Shown here piece by piece: positions 1 to 6,947 of a stretch of DNA of 64,000 nucleotides. Source of the DNA: Ramlibacter tataouinensis (GTDB taxonomy: Bacteria > Pseudomonadota > Gammaproteobacteria > Burkholderiales > Burkholderiaceae_C); contig NZ_CP010951.1 of NCBI RefSeq assembly GCF_001580455.1, positions 3,993,001 to 4,057,000 on the forward strand. Direction: 5' to 3'. The notes under the pieces are model-generated. The model was not told the origin of the DNA. It worked only from the letters and a program-made list of their open reading frames with translations, and searched no databases. Within the stretch, counting starts at the first letter, position 1, and every line of letters starts with the position of its first letter. A program made the translations under genes and the position numbers.

Positions 1-408
1 GCCGCCGTCAAGCACCGCTACCGCCTCGTGCCCGGCCCACTTGAGCATCCACCAGAGGCGCCCGCAATAGCCGTTGTCGTTGCGGTCGTAGACGACCGCC
101 TGCATGTCGTTGGCGAAGCCCACCCTCGAGAGCCACATCGCGAATTTCTCGCGGCTGGGCAAAGGGTGGCGGCCACCCGAGGCCGCATCGCTGTGCGGGC
201 GAACCCTGCCGTCCGGCCCCACCACGCCCATGTCGCTCAGCGCAGTGTCCAGGTTGGCGTACACCGCACCGGGAATGTGCGAGCGGCGCCAGGCCTCTTC
301 CCCGGCGGTCGGGCTGGCGAGGTCGAAGCTGCAATCGAAGACCATCAGGCGCTCGCCGGTTTGTCGCAGGTCCTTGAGCTGTTCGGCCGAAACGAGTGTG
401 GTGTGCAT
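1..408 (-). CDS. Sulfurtransferase (rhodanese / 3-mercaptopyruvate sulfurtransferase type), 3' part off the window
   Basis: The reading frame is open from an ATG at 408 to the window edge (136 codons), so only the N-terminal half is present. It begins MHTTLVSAEQLKDL and carries the first rhodanese fold: VFDCSFDL (the strand that holds DxR or DCS in this family), SHIPGAVYANLD (the H-I-P-G-A motif of rhodaneses), the GGRHPLP segment and VVYDRNDNGYCGRLWW. This is the layout of two-domain SseA/thiosulfate sulfurtransferases, which move sulfane sulfur to cyanide or thiols. The catalytic cysteine lies in the second domain and is outside the window, so the exact activity cannot be decided. It is the last gene seen on the minus strand, 55 bases beyond the EamA stop. 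Confidence 0.85.
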   Translation of the reverse strand, partial: MHTTLVSAEQLKDLRQTGERLMVFDCSFDLASPTAGEEAWRRSHIPGAVYANLDTALSDMGVVGPDGRVRPHSDAASGGRHPLPSREKFAMWLSRVGFANDMQAVVYDRNDNGYCGRLWWMLKWAGHEAVAVLDGG

Positions 409-463
409 ACGGCAAATTATCGGTGGATCGGCGATCGGGAACTGCCCCGCAACTCCAGCGGGG

Positions 464-1363
464 CTAGTGCTCTTCGGCGGGCGCATCGGGCGCGGCCCGC
501 GCACGCAGCACCGTGGCCGCGATGCCGCTGGCCAGGATGAGGGCGATGCCGGCCCAGCCGAGCAGGGGGATGCTGTCGCCGAACAGCGTGATGCTGTAGA
601 TCGCGCCGAAGACGATGCCGAAGTACTGCAGGCAGGCCACCACCAGGGTGGCGCCATGGCTGTAGGCCCGGGTCATGCAGAGCTGTCCGAGCGAGGCGAG
701 CACGCCGACCGGCAGCAACCACAGCGCATTCATCCAGTCCCAGTCCGACACGCCCAGCGCCAGCATGCCCAGCCCGCCCGCCACCGCCGAACCGACGGCG
801 AAGTAGAAGACGGTGCGCGTCTCCGGCTCGCCGATCTTTCCCAGCGCCATCACCTGCATGTAGGCGAATGCGGCCGTGAGTCCCGACATCAGCCCCACCA
901 CGCCGGCGAACACCTGGTTCTGGTCGATGGTGGGACGCAGCATCATGACCACCCCGGCGAAACCGGCCAGCACGGCCAGCGCCAGCGGTCCCTGCCGCGC
1001 CGGCAGCGCGTCGCCGCGGCCTGGGTTCCAGGCGATGAGCGCGCCGCCCACCAGGAAGGCCGCGATCCACACGCTGCTCATGTAGTTGAGCGTCATCGCG
1101 GTGGCCAGGGGCAGCCGGGCGATCGCGTAGAACCACGCGCCCAGCGAGATGACGCCGATCACGCTGCGCCAGGCGTGCATCATCGGATAGCGGGTGCCCA
1201 GCGTCACGCCCTGGCGGCGCGCCAGCAGCCACAGGAACAGCATGCCCAGCAGACCGCGATAGAACACCAGCTCCGCGCTGTTGAACGACGCCGAGGCGTA
1301 CTTGACGCATACCGCCATGGTCGCGAAGAACAGCGATCCGGCCACCATCCACAGCGCTTGCAT
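464..1363 (-). CDS. EamA/DMT-family membrane transporter
   Basis: A 299-residue, very hydrophobic protein with about ten predicted membrane helices arranged as two EamA repeats. The first repeat starts MQALWMVAGSLFFATMAVCVKYAS; an A-rich linker follows near residue 140, then FAYMQVMALGKIGEPETR opens the second. This is the drug/metabolite transporter superfamily, usually exporters of amino acids, metabolites or drugs; the substrate cannot be read from sequence. The ATG lies only three bases from the 267-bp inverted-repeat element, so its translation start region is inside the repeat and no clear Shine-Dalgarno is seen. A GCCCCGC/GCGGGGC hairpin (444-464) overlaps the stop codon. Confidence 0.85.
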   Translation of the reverse strand: MQALWMVAGSLFFATMAVCVKYASASFNSAELVFYRGLLGMLFLWLLARRQGVTLGTRYPMMHAWRSVIGVISLGAWFYAIARLPLATAMTLNYMSSVWIAAFLVGGALIAWNPGRGDALPARQGPLALAVLAGFAGVVMMLRPTIDQNQVFAGVVGLMSGLTAAFAYMQVMALGKIGEPETRTVFYFAVGSAVAGGLGMLALGVSDWDWMNALWLLPVGVLASLGQLCMTRAYSHGATLVVACLQYFGIVFGAIYSITLFGDSIPLLGWAGIALILASGIAATVLRARAAPDAPAEEH

Positions 1364-1366
1364 CGT

Positions 1367-1633
1367 TAGGGCCTGTTAACGCTATGGGAGGGCTCGCGCC
1401 GGTGGCTGGCAGGCTGCAGGGCTAGGCGCGGCCGAGGCCGTGTGCTCGTGCACACAACGAGGCCGCAACGACGCCCTGCGGCCTGCCAGCCACCGGCCCG
1501 AAGGGTGACCCAGGAAACGGGCGCCCTCGGCGTTGCAAATGCTCGCCGGGGTCCCACCCCGGCTGTGCTTTGCGCCTTGATGGCGCCCGTTTCTTGGGTC
1601 ACGCGAGTCCTCCCATAGCGTTAACAGGCCCTA
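1367..1633. repeat. 267-bp MITE-like element of nested inverted repeats
   Basis: The ends are a perfect 25-bp inverted repeat (1367-1391 and 1609-1633) beginning TAGGGCCTGTTAAC. It extends to 1398 with a single mismatch. Inside are two further long hairpins: arms 1398-1422/1473-1497 and arms 1505-1525/1582-1602, each with one mismatch. Each carries an inner stem (GTGTGC/GCACAC at 1440-1455; GCCGGGGT/ACCCCGGC near 1544-1562). All three mismatches become G-U pairs in a plus-strand RNA. TA dinucleotides flank the ends, as expected for IS630/Tc1-mariner-type insertion. It holds no convincing gene. It fills the whole gap between leuD and the EamA gene. Confidence 0.8.
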
Positions 1634-1634
1634 C

Positions 1635-2285
1635 CTATTTCTCGAGGGTTTTCTTGAGCCAGGGCTGGCAGGCCAGGCGGCCGGCTTCGAATTCGGCGAT
1701 GCGCTCGCGCTGCGCCAGGGTTGCGCCGATCCAGTCCACGTCGCGCGTGAGCAGCAGGCGTTCGCGCGGGGTCAGCGAGAAATGAAATCGCGCCGGGCCG
1801 GCCTCGAGCACGCCCGCTTCGATGTCGAGCAAGGCCCGCACCGGCTGCGCAACGCCCATGGCGAACAGCGCGTCGACCTCGCCGGCCGCCAGCACGATGG
1901 CCGCCACGCCGTTCAGGGCGCAGTTCTGCCGGAAGATGTCGCCGAAGCTGGGGGCGACCACGGCCTTGAAGCCGTAGTCGCGCAGTGCCCATACCGCATG
2001 TTCGCGGCTCGAGCCGCAGCCGAAGTTCTCGCGCGCCAGCAGCAGGCTCGCCCCGGCCAGTTCGGGGCGGTTCAGGACGAACCCGGGATGGGGGCGGCGC
2101 TGCGCGTGGTCGCTGGTGAGGTCGCCCGGGTCCAGGTAGCGCCATGAATCGAACAGCACCGGGCCGTAACCGCTCCTGGCGGTCGAGCGGCCGTACTGCT
2201 TGGGGAAAATCGCGTCGGTGTCGACATTGGGGCGGTCCAGCGGCGCCATCAGGCCGCTGTGCCGCCCGCCTGGGAAGGCAGGCAT
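1635..2285 (-). CDS. leuD: 3-isopropylmalate dehydratase small subunit (LeuD-type), orphan
   Basis: A 216-residue protein of normal LeuD length. Family motifs are plain: APLDRPNVDTDAIFPKQY near the N-terminus, FDSWRYLD, and LLARENFGCGSSREHAVWAL, which supplies the swivel-domain substrate loop. LeuD pairs with the iron-sulfur subunit LeuC to isomerise 2- to 3-isopropylmalate in leucine synthesis. No leuC or leuB is nearby, and the gene sits between a Rieske oxygenase and an EamA transporter, so it may be a paralogue serving a related hydro-lyase; many Burkholderiales keep extra leuCD-like copies. The start places 13 residues before APLDR, close to the family norm. The stop lies two bases from the inverted-repeat element. 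Confidence 0.88.
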   Translation of the reverse strand: MPAFPGGRHSGLMAPLDRPNVDTDAIFPKQYGRSTARSGYGPVLFDSWRYLDPGDLTSDHAQRRPHPGFVLNRPELAGASLLLARENFGCGSSREHAVWALRDYGFKAVVAPSFGDIFRQNCALNGVAAIVLAAGEVDALFAMGVAQPVRALLDIEAGVLEAGPARFHFSLTPRERLLLTRDVDWIGATLAQRERIAEFEAGRLACQPWLKKTLEK

Positions 2286-2310
2286 GCGTTGGGTTATACC
2301 CGACGAGCGC

Positions 2311-2399
2311 GATCAGAACCGCGCCACTCGTCGTTGCGCTTCTAGCCAAGGCGTTCAGCCTTGGCGTCGTCGCGCGCCTAGATTGACACGGTTCTGATC
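2311..2399. repeat. Intergenic inverted repeat with nested hairpin
   Basis: The arms GATCAGAACCG (2311-2321) and CGGTTCTGATC (2389-2399) are perfect 11-bp inverted repeats. They enclose a second perfect hairpin, CCAAGGC-GTTCA-GCCTTGG (2346-2364). The structure occupies most of the gap between the Rieske oxygenase stop and leuD start, both on the minus strand. No T-run follows, so a simple intrinsic terminator is unlikely; it resembles a dispersed structured repeat or an RNA-processing hairpin. Confidence 0.6.
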
Positions 2400-2408
2400 A
2401 CGCTTCCT

Positions 2409-3560
2409 TCAGACGCGGAACCCGGAGCCGGTGAGGTTCATGCGCGAGCGGTACCACTCATGGAAGTGCTGCATGCCGTCTTCCATCGGGCTCTGGTAGG
2501 GACCGATCTCGTCGTCGCCGCGCTGGAGCAGCGCCTTGCGGCCGGCATCCATGCGCTCCGCGATCTCGTCGTCCTCGATGCAGGTTTCCATGTAGGCGGC
2601 CTGCTGGGCTTCGACGAATTCGCGCTCGAAAGCGGAGATCTCCTCCGGGTAGTAGAACTCGACCATGTTCAGGGTCTTGTCGACCGAGACCGGATGGACC
2701 GTGGACACGGTGAGCACGTGCGGATACCACTCGACCATGATGTGCGGGTAGTAGGTGAGCCAGATCGCGCCCTGCTCGGGCGTCTCGCCCAGCCGGTAGT
2801 TCATCAGCGCCTTCTGCCAACGCTCGTACACCTGGCTGCCGTACTTGCCCAGGCGGTTGGCCACGCCGACCGACTGCACCGAGTAGTCCTTCCTGAATTC
2901 CCAGCGCAGGTCGTCGCAGGTGACGAAGTTGCCCAGGCCGGGATGGAAGGGCCCCACGTGGTAGTCCTCGAGGTAAACCTCGATGAAGGTCTTCCAGTTG
3001 TAGTTGCACTCGTGCAGCTCGACGTGGTCCAGCACCATGCCGCTGAAATCCAGCTTGGAGCGCAGGGCCATGCCACCGAGCGCCTGCTCGACGTCGATGC
3101 CGTTACGCTCGAACAGCAGGCCGTTCCACTCCTGGAGCTCGTAGTTGTTCAGGTTCAGGCAAGGGTCTTCCGCGAAGTGCGGGGCGCCCAGCAGGGTGCC
3201 GGCCGGGCTGCCGCTGCCGCCGCTGTAGGTCCAGCGATGCAGCGGACACACCACGTTGCCACTCGCGCCCGGCGTCCCGGCGATGGAGCCGCGGCCCTTG
3301 AGTATCACCGCCTGGCGGTGGCGGCAGACGTTGGAAATGAGCTCCACGCCGCGCGGCGTACGCAGCAGGGCGCGGCCCTCGCCTTCATGCGGCAGGGCGT
3401 AGTAGTCGCCTTCGTTCGGAACGCTGAGTTGATGCCCCACATAGCGGGGCCCGCGCTGAAAGATGGTTTCCAGTTCGCGCTGGAAAAGCGCCTTGTCGAA
3501 ATAGCTGGAAACGGGCAGTTGGCTTTCGGCCTGCTGTAGCTGAAGACTTAAATCAGACAT
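2409..3560 (-). CDS. Rieske aromatic-ring-hydroxylating oxygenase, alpha subunit
   Basis: A 383-residue Rieske non-heme iron oxygenase alpha subunit. The N-terminal Rieske 2Fe-2S domain shows NVCRHRQ (C-x-H) and CPLHRWTY (C-x2-H) around residues 78-110. Their spacing is longer than usual because of a G/A/S-rich loop. The catalytic domain holds NWKTFIEVYLEDYHVGPFHP near residue 190, giving the D-x2-H and downstream His ligands of the mononuclear iron. Such enzymes hydroxylate or demethylate aromatic or quaternary-ammonium substrates with electrons from a separate reductase. None is encoded nearby, so the partner and substrate are unknown. The gene stands alone, divergent from xseB, with a candidate attenuating leader. 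Confidence 0.85.
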   Translation of the reverse strand: MSDLSLQLQQAESQLPVSSYFDKALFQRELETIFQRGPRYVGHQLSVPNEGDYYALPHEGEGRALLRTPRGVELISNVCRHRQAVILKGRGSIAGTPGASGNVVCPLHRWTYSGGSGSPAGTLLGAPHFAEDPCLNLNNYELQEWNGLLFERNGIDVEQALGGMALRSKLDFSGMVLDHVELHECNYNWKTFIEVYLEDYHVGPFHPGLGNFVTCDDLRWEFRKDYSVQSVGVANRLGKYGSQVYERWQKALMNYRLGETPEQGAIWLTYYPHIMVEWYPHVLTVSTVHPVSVDKTLNMVEFYYPEEISAFEREFVEAQQAAYMETCIEDDEIAERMDAGRKALLQRGDDEIGPYQSPMEDGMQHFHEWYRSRMNLTGSGFRV

Positions 3561-3642
3561 GGTGTCCTGACCTAGAGACTCCCCCTATGAAGGGGCAGGG
3601 AAGCGCTGTTCAGTGAAGAATTGGCGCGGGGAGGGACGAAAT

Positions 3643-3663
3643 AAAAACCGGGCAGATGCCCGG
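3643..3663 (-). terminator. Intrinsic terminator in the leader of the Rieske oxygenase gene
   Basis: On the minus strand a perfect CCGGGC-ATCT-GCCCGG hairpin (3663-3648) is followed at once by five T. It lies about 85 bases upstream of the oxygenase ATG and roughly 15 bases past a TACAAT hexamer, so transcripts would end after about 30 nt unless terminator formation is avoided. No minus-strand gene lies upstream for it to terminate, which favours a leader-attenuation role. Confidence 0.55.
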
Positions 3664-3677
3664 ATGGAGGGAGGGGC

Positions 3678-3694
3678 ATTGTACCCCGGGGTAC
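3678..3694 (-). promoter_or_regulatory. Candidate -10 hexamer overlapping a palindromic operator
   Basis: On the minus strand TACAAT (3683-3678) resembles a sigma-70 -10 element for the Rieske oxygenase gene. It overlaps the perfect 14-bp palindrome GTACCCCGGGGTAC (3681-3694), a plausible repressor site. A second dyad, TTGAG-CTGT-CTCAA (3717-3730), lies between the two divergent genes. The -35 match is poor, so the call is tentative. Confidence 0.4.
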
Positions 3695-3762
3695 CGATGA
3701 CGCGCCCGGCCCGACCTTGAGCTGTCTCAAAGCCTAGAATTCATACTTTTCCACGGATACGC

Positions 3763-3990
3763 ATGCCCACGGCCCCCTTCCAAACTCCTGCCAGCTACGA
3801 GGCCGCGCTGGCGGAACTCGAACAGCTCGTCGGCCAGATCGAATCGGGACAGTTGCCGCTGGAGCAGTTGCTCTCCGGCTACCAGCGCGGCGCCGAACTG
3901 CTGCAGTTCTGCCGCGACAAGCTGCAGGCCGTGGAGAACCAGATCAAGGTGTTGGACGAGGGAGTGCTCAAGCCGTGGACGCAGGAGTGA
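3763..3990 (+). CDS. xseB: Exodeoxyribonuclease VII small subunit
   Basis: A 75-residue protein, the usual size of XseB. The core SYEAALAELEQLVGQIESGQ, LPLEQLLSGYQRGAELLQFCRDKL and the end VENQIKVL match the family's two-helix fold. XseB binds several copies to XseA to form exonuclease VII, which degrades single-stranded DNA. The gene overlaps ispA by 16 bases, and xseB-ispA-dxs is the conserved order in proteobacteria, so the three are probably co-transcribed. TAGAAT at 3735-3740 may be its -10 element. Confidence 0.93.
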   Translation: MPTAPFQTPASYEAALAELEQLVGQIESGQLPLEQLLSGYQRGAELLQFCRDKLQAVENQIKVLDEGVLKPWTQE

Positions 3991-4895
3991 CCGGGCAATT
4001 CGTGCAGCCCTCGTTTGACTTGACTTCCTGGAGCGGCGAACGCCTCGAGCGTGTCGAGCGTGCGCTGTCCGGATGGGTGGTGGCCGACGCGCCTGCCGGC
4101 TTGGGCGAGGCCATGCGCTACGCCGTGCTCGACGGCGGCAAGCGGCTGCGGCCGCTGCTGGTGCTGGCCGCCAGCGAGGCGGTGCAGGGCAACGCCGAAG
4201 CGGCCTTGCGCGCTGCCTGCGCGGTCGAGCTCATTCACGCCTATTCGCTGGTGCACGACGACATGCCCTGCATGGACAACGACGTCCTGCGGCGGGGCAA
4301 GCCGACCGTGCACGTGAAGTTCGGCCAGGCCCAAGCGCTGCTGGCAGGCGATGCCTTGCAAGCGCTGGCTTTCGAGCTGCTCGCGCCGCCGGATCGCGCC
4401 ATCCCCGACAGCGTGCAGGCCGCCCTGTGCCGCATGCTGGCGCGCGCCGCCGGGCACGCCGGCATGGCGGGCGGGCAGGCGATCGACCTGGCGAACGTCG
4501 GGCAGGTGCTGACCGAGGCGCAGCTGCGCGAAATGCACAGCCGCAAGACCGGCGCCTTGCTGCTTGGCAGCGTGATGATGGGCGCAGCCTGCGGCCAGCC
4601 GCAGGGCAGGGCGCTGGCTGCGCTCGAGGCCTACGGCCGCGCGCTGGGCCTGGCGTTCCAGGTGGTGGACGACATCCTGGACGTGACCGCCGATTCGGTC
4701 ACGCTCGGCAAGACCGCAGGCAAGGATGCGGACCAGAACAAGCCCACCTACGTCTCGGTGCTGGGACTGGACCGGTCCCGCGCCTATGCGCGTGAGCTGC
4801 TGGCCGAGGCCTTGCAGGCGCTTGCATCCAGCGACCTCGCCGATACGCGCGCTTTGCGGGCGCTGGCCACCATGGTGGTCGACCGCGACAACTAG
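3975..4895 (+). CDS. ispA: Farnesyl (geranyl) diphosphate synthase
   Basis: A 306-residue trans-polyprenyl synthase. The first aspartate-rich motif is in LVHDDMPCMDNDVLRRGKPTVH and the second in FQVVDDILDVTADS, followed by the family signature GKTAGKDADQNKPTYVSVLG. The length before the first motif and the bulky DDMPCMDND segment fit short-chain synthases that condense IPP with DMAPP/GPP to give FPP for quinones, undecaprenyl phosphate and hopanoids. Position between xseB and dxs supports IspA. The ATG at 3975 lies inside xseB; a later start would also preserve the enzyme core. Confidence 0.93.
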   Translation: MDAGVTGQFVQPSFDLTSWSGERLERVERALSGWVVADAPAGLGEAMRYAVLDGGKRLRPLLVLAASEAVQGNAEAALRAACAVELIHAYSLVHDDMPCMDNDVLRRGKPTVHVKFGQAQALLAGDALQALAFELLAPPDRAIPDSVQAALCRMLARAAGHAGMAGGQAIDLANVGQVLTEAQLREMHSRKTGALLLGSVMMGAACGQPQGRALAALEAYGRALGLAFQVVDDILDVTADSVTLGKTAGKDADQNKPTYVSVLGLDRSRAYARELLAEALQALASSDLADTRALRALATMVVDRDN

Positions 4896-4907
4896 AACGC
4901 ATTACCC

Positions 4908-6788
4908 ATGACCCTGCTCGAATCGATCCACGACCCGTCCGACCTGCGCAAGCTGCCGCGTCCGCAGCTCAAGGTGCTGGCCGACGAGCTGCGCGCGTTC
5001 CTGCTGGACAGCGTCTCGAAGACCGGCGGTCACCTCAGTTCCAACCTGGGCACCGTCGAACTGAGCATCGCGCTGCACTACGTGTTCGACACGCCCTATG
5101 ACCGGCTGGTGTGGGACGTGGGCCACCAGACCTACCCCCACAAGATCCTCACCGGCCGGCGCGACCGCATGGCCACGTTGCGCCAGCTCGGCGGCCTGGC
5201 CGGGTTCCCCGCGCGCAGCGAGAGCGAATACGACGCCTTCGGCACCGCGCATTCGTCCACCAGCATCTCGGCGGCGCTGGGCATGGCGGTGGCGGCCAAG
5301 CAAAAGGGGGAGAACCGCCGCGCGGTGGCGATCATCGGTGACGGCGCCATGACCGCCGGCATGGCCTTCGAGGCCCTGAACAACGCCGGCGTGGCCGACT
5401 GCGACCTGCTGGTGATCCTGAACGACAACGACATGTCGATCAGCCCGCCAGTGGGCGCGCTGAACCGCTACCTCGCCCAGCTCATGAGCGGCCAGTTCTA
5501 TGCCGCTGCCAAGAGCGTGGGCAAGAACGTGCTGAAGGTGGCGCCGCCGCTGTTCGAGCTGGCCAAGCGCTTCGAGGAGCAGGCCAAGGGCATGGTCGTG
5601 CCGGCGACGCTGTTCGAGAAGTTCGGCTTCAACTACGTGGGGCCGATCGACGGCCACGACCTCGACTCGCTGGTGCCCACGCTGGAGAACATGCGGCACC
5701 TGAGCGGCCCGCAGTTCCTGCATGTGGTCACCAAGAAGGGCCAGGGCTACAAGCTGGCCGAGGCCGACCCGGTGGCCTACCACGGCCCGGGCAAGTTCGA
5801 TCCCAAGGTGGGCATCACGCCCTCGCCGGGCAAGCTCACCTTCACGCAGGTGTTCGGCCAGTGGCTGTGCGACATGGCAGCCGCGGACCAGCGCCTCGTC
5901 GGAATCACGCCGGCCATGCGCGAGGGCTCGGGCCTGGTGGAGTTCGAGAAGCGCTTCCCCGAGCGCTACTTCGACGTCGGCATCGCCGAGCAGCACGCCG
6001 TGACCTTCGCGGCCGGTCTGGCCTGCGAGGGCCTCAAGCCCGTGGTGGCGATCTATTCGACTTTCCTGCAGCGTGCCTACGACCAGCTCATTCACGACGT
6101 CGCGCTGCAGAACCTGCCGGTGGTCTTCGCCCTCGACCGCGCCGGCATCGTCGGCGCCGACGGGCCCACGCACGCCGGCGCCTACGACATCCCGTACCTG
6201 CGCTGCATTCCCAACATGGGGATCGCCTGCCCGGCCGACGAGAACGAGTGCCGGCAGCTCCTGACCACCGCCTTCGGTCAGGCCCAGCCGGTGGCGGTGC
6301 GCTATCCGCGCGGTGCCGGGCCCGGCGTCAAGGTCGAGCCCGGGCTGGCGGCGCTGCCCTTCGGCAAGGGCGAGGTCCGGCGGCGCGGTCAAGGCATCGC
6401 CATCCTCGCCTTCGGCACCCTGCTGTACCCGGCGCTCGCCGCTGCCGAGCGTTTGAACGCCACGGTGGTGAACATGCGCTGGGCCAAGCCGCTGGATACC
6501 GCACTGCTGCTGGAGGTCGCCGGCGCGCATGACGCCCTGGTGTCGGTGGAAGAGGGCGCGGTCATGGGTGGCGCCGGCAGCGCCGTGCAGGAAGCCCTGC
6601 AAGCCGCCGGCATCGCCAAGCCGCTGCTGCAATTGGGCCTGCGCGACGAATTCACTCCGCATGGCGACCCGGCGCGCCTGCTGTCGCTTCAGGGCCTGGA
6701 CGCGGCAGGCATCGAGGCCTCGGTGCGCCAGCGCTTCGGCGACTTCACCGAGCGGGCCGCGCCCACGCTGAAGGTCGTCGGCTCCTGA
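4908..6788 (+). CDS. dxs: 1-deoxy-D-xylulose-5-phosphate synthase
   Basis: A 626-residue thiamine-diphosphate enzyme, full length for Dxs. GGHLSSNLGTVELSIALHYVF opens the ThDP domain, GDGAMTAGMAFEALNNAG gives the GDG metal/ThDP motif, and DRAGIVGADGPTHAGAYD is the transketolase-like pyrimidine-domain signature. A C-terminal domain ends near VVNMRWAKPLD and GGAGSAVQEAL. It joins pyruvate and glyceraldehyde-3-phosphate in the first step of the MEP pathway and feeds ispA immediately upstream (12-base gap), a natural functional pair. Confidence 0.96.
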   Translation: MTLLESIHDPSDLRKLPRPQLKVLADELRAFLLDSVSKTGGHLSSNLGTVELSIALHYVFDTPYDRLVWDVGHQTYPHKILTGRRDRMATLRQLGGLAGFPARSESEYDAFGTAHSSTSISAALGMAVAAKQKGENRRAVAIIGDGAMTAGMAFEALNNAGVADCDLLVILNDNDMSISPPVGALNRYLAQLMSGQFYAAAKSVGKNVLKVAPPLFELAKRFEEQAKGMVVPATLFEKFGFNYVGPIDGHDLDSLVPTLENMRHLSGPQFLHVVTKKGQGYKLAEADPVAYHGPGKFDPKVGITPSPGKLTFTQVFGQWLCDMAAADQRLVGITPAMREGSGLVEFEKRFPERYFDVGIAEQHAVTFAAGLACEGLKPVVAIYSTFLQRAYDQLIHDVALQNLPVVFALDRAGIVGADGPTHAGAYDIPYLRCIPNMGIACPADENECRQLLTTAFGQAQPVAVRYPRGAGPGVKVEPGLAALPFGKGEVRRRGQGIAILAFGTLLYPALAAAERLNATVVNMRWAKPLDTALLLEVAGAHDALVSVEEGAVMGGAGSAVQEALQAAGIAKPLLQLGLRDEFTPHGDPARLLSLQGLDAAGIEASVRQRFGDFTERAAPTLKVVGS

Positions 6789-6947
6789 GGGCCACGGTCA
6801 CGCTGACGCGTAACTTACAGCCGTCCCGGCAAGCTCAGGGGAAATCCCCGAGACTTCCGGATGAGCGACTCTCTAGAATGCTGGCAATTGTTTGCATCTG
6901 CAAGCAGTTGGTCACGTATACGTTTTTCTGATCAGGAGCTCCCCTTC

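Noticed and set aside
444..464. Hairpin at the EamA stop as an intrinsic terminator
   Set aside because: The stem is good but no T-run follows on the minus strand, so it is mentioned only with the gene.
4902..6662. A 586-codon open frame antisense to dxs
   Set aside because: It mirrors the dxs codon pattern, has His/Gln/Arg-rich low-complexity composition and no family motif; high-GC antisense frames of this kind are expected.
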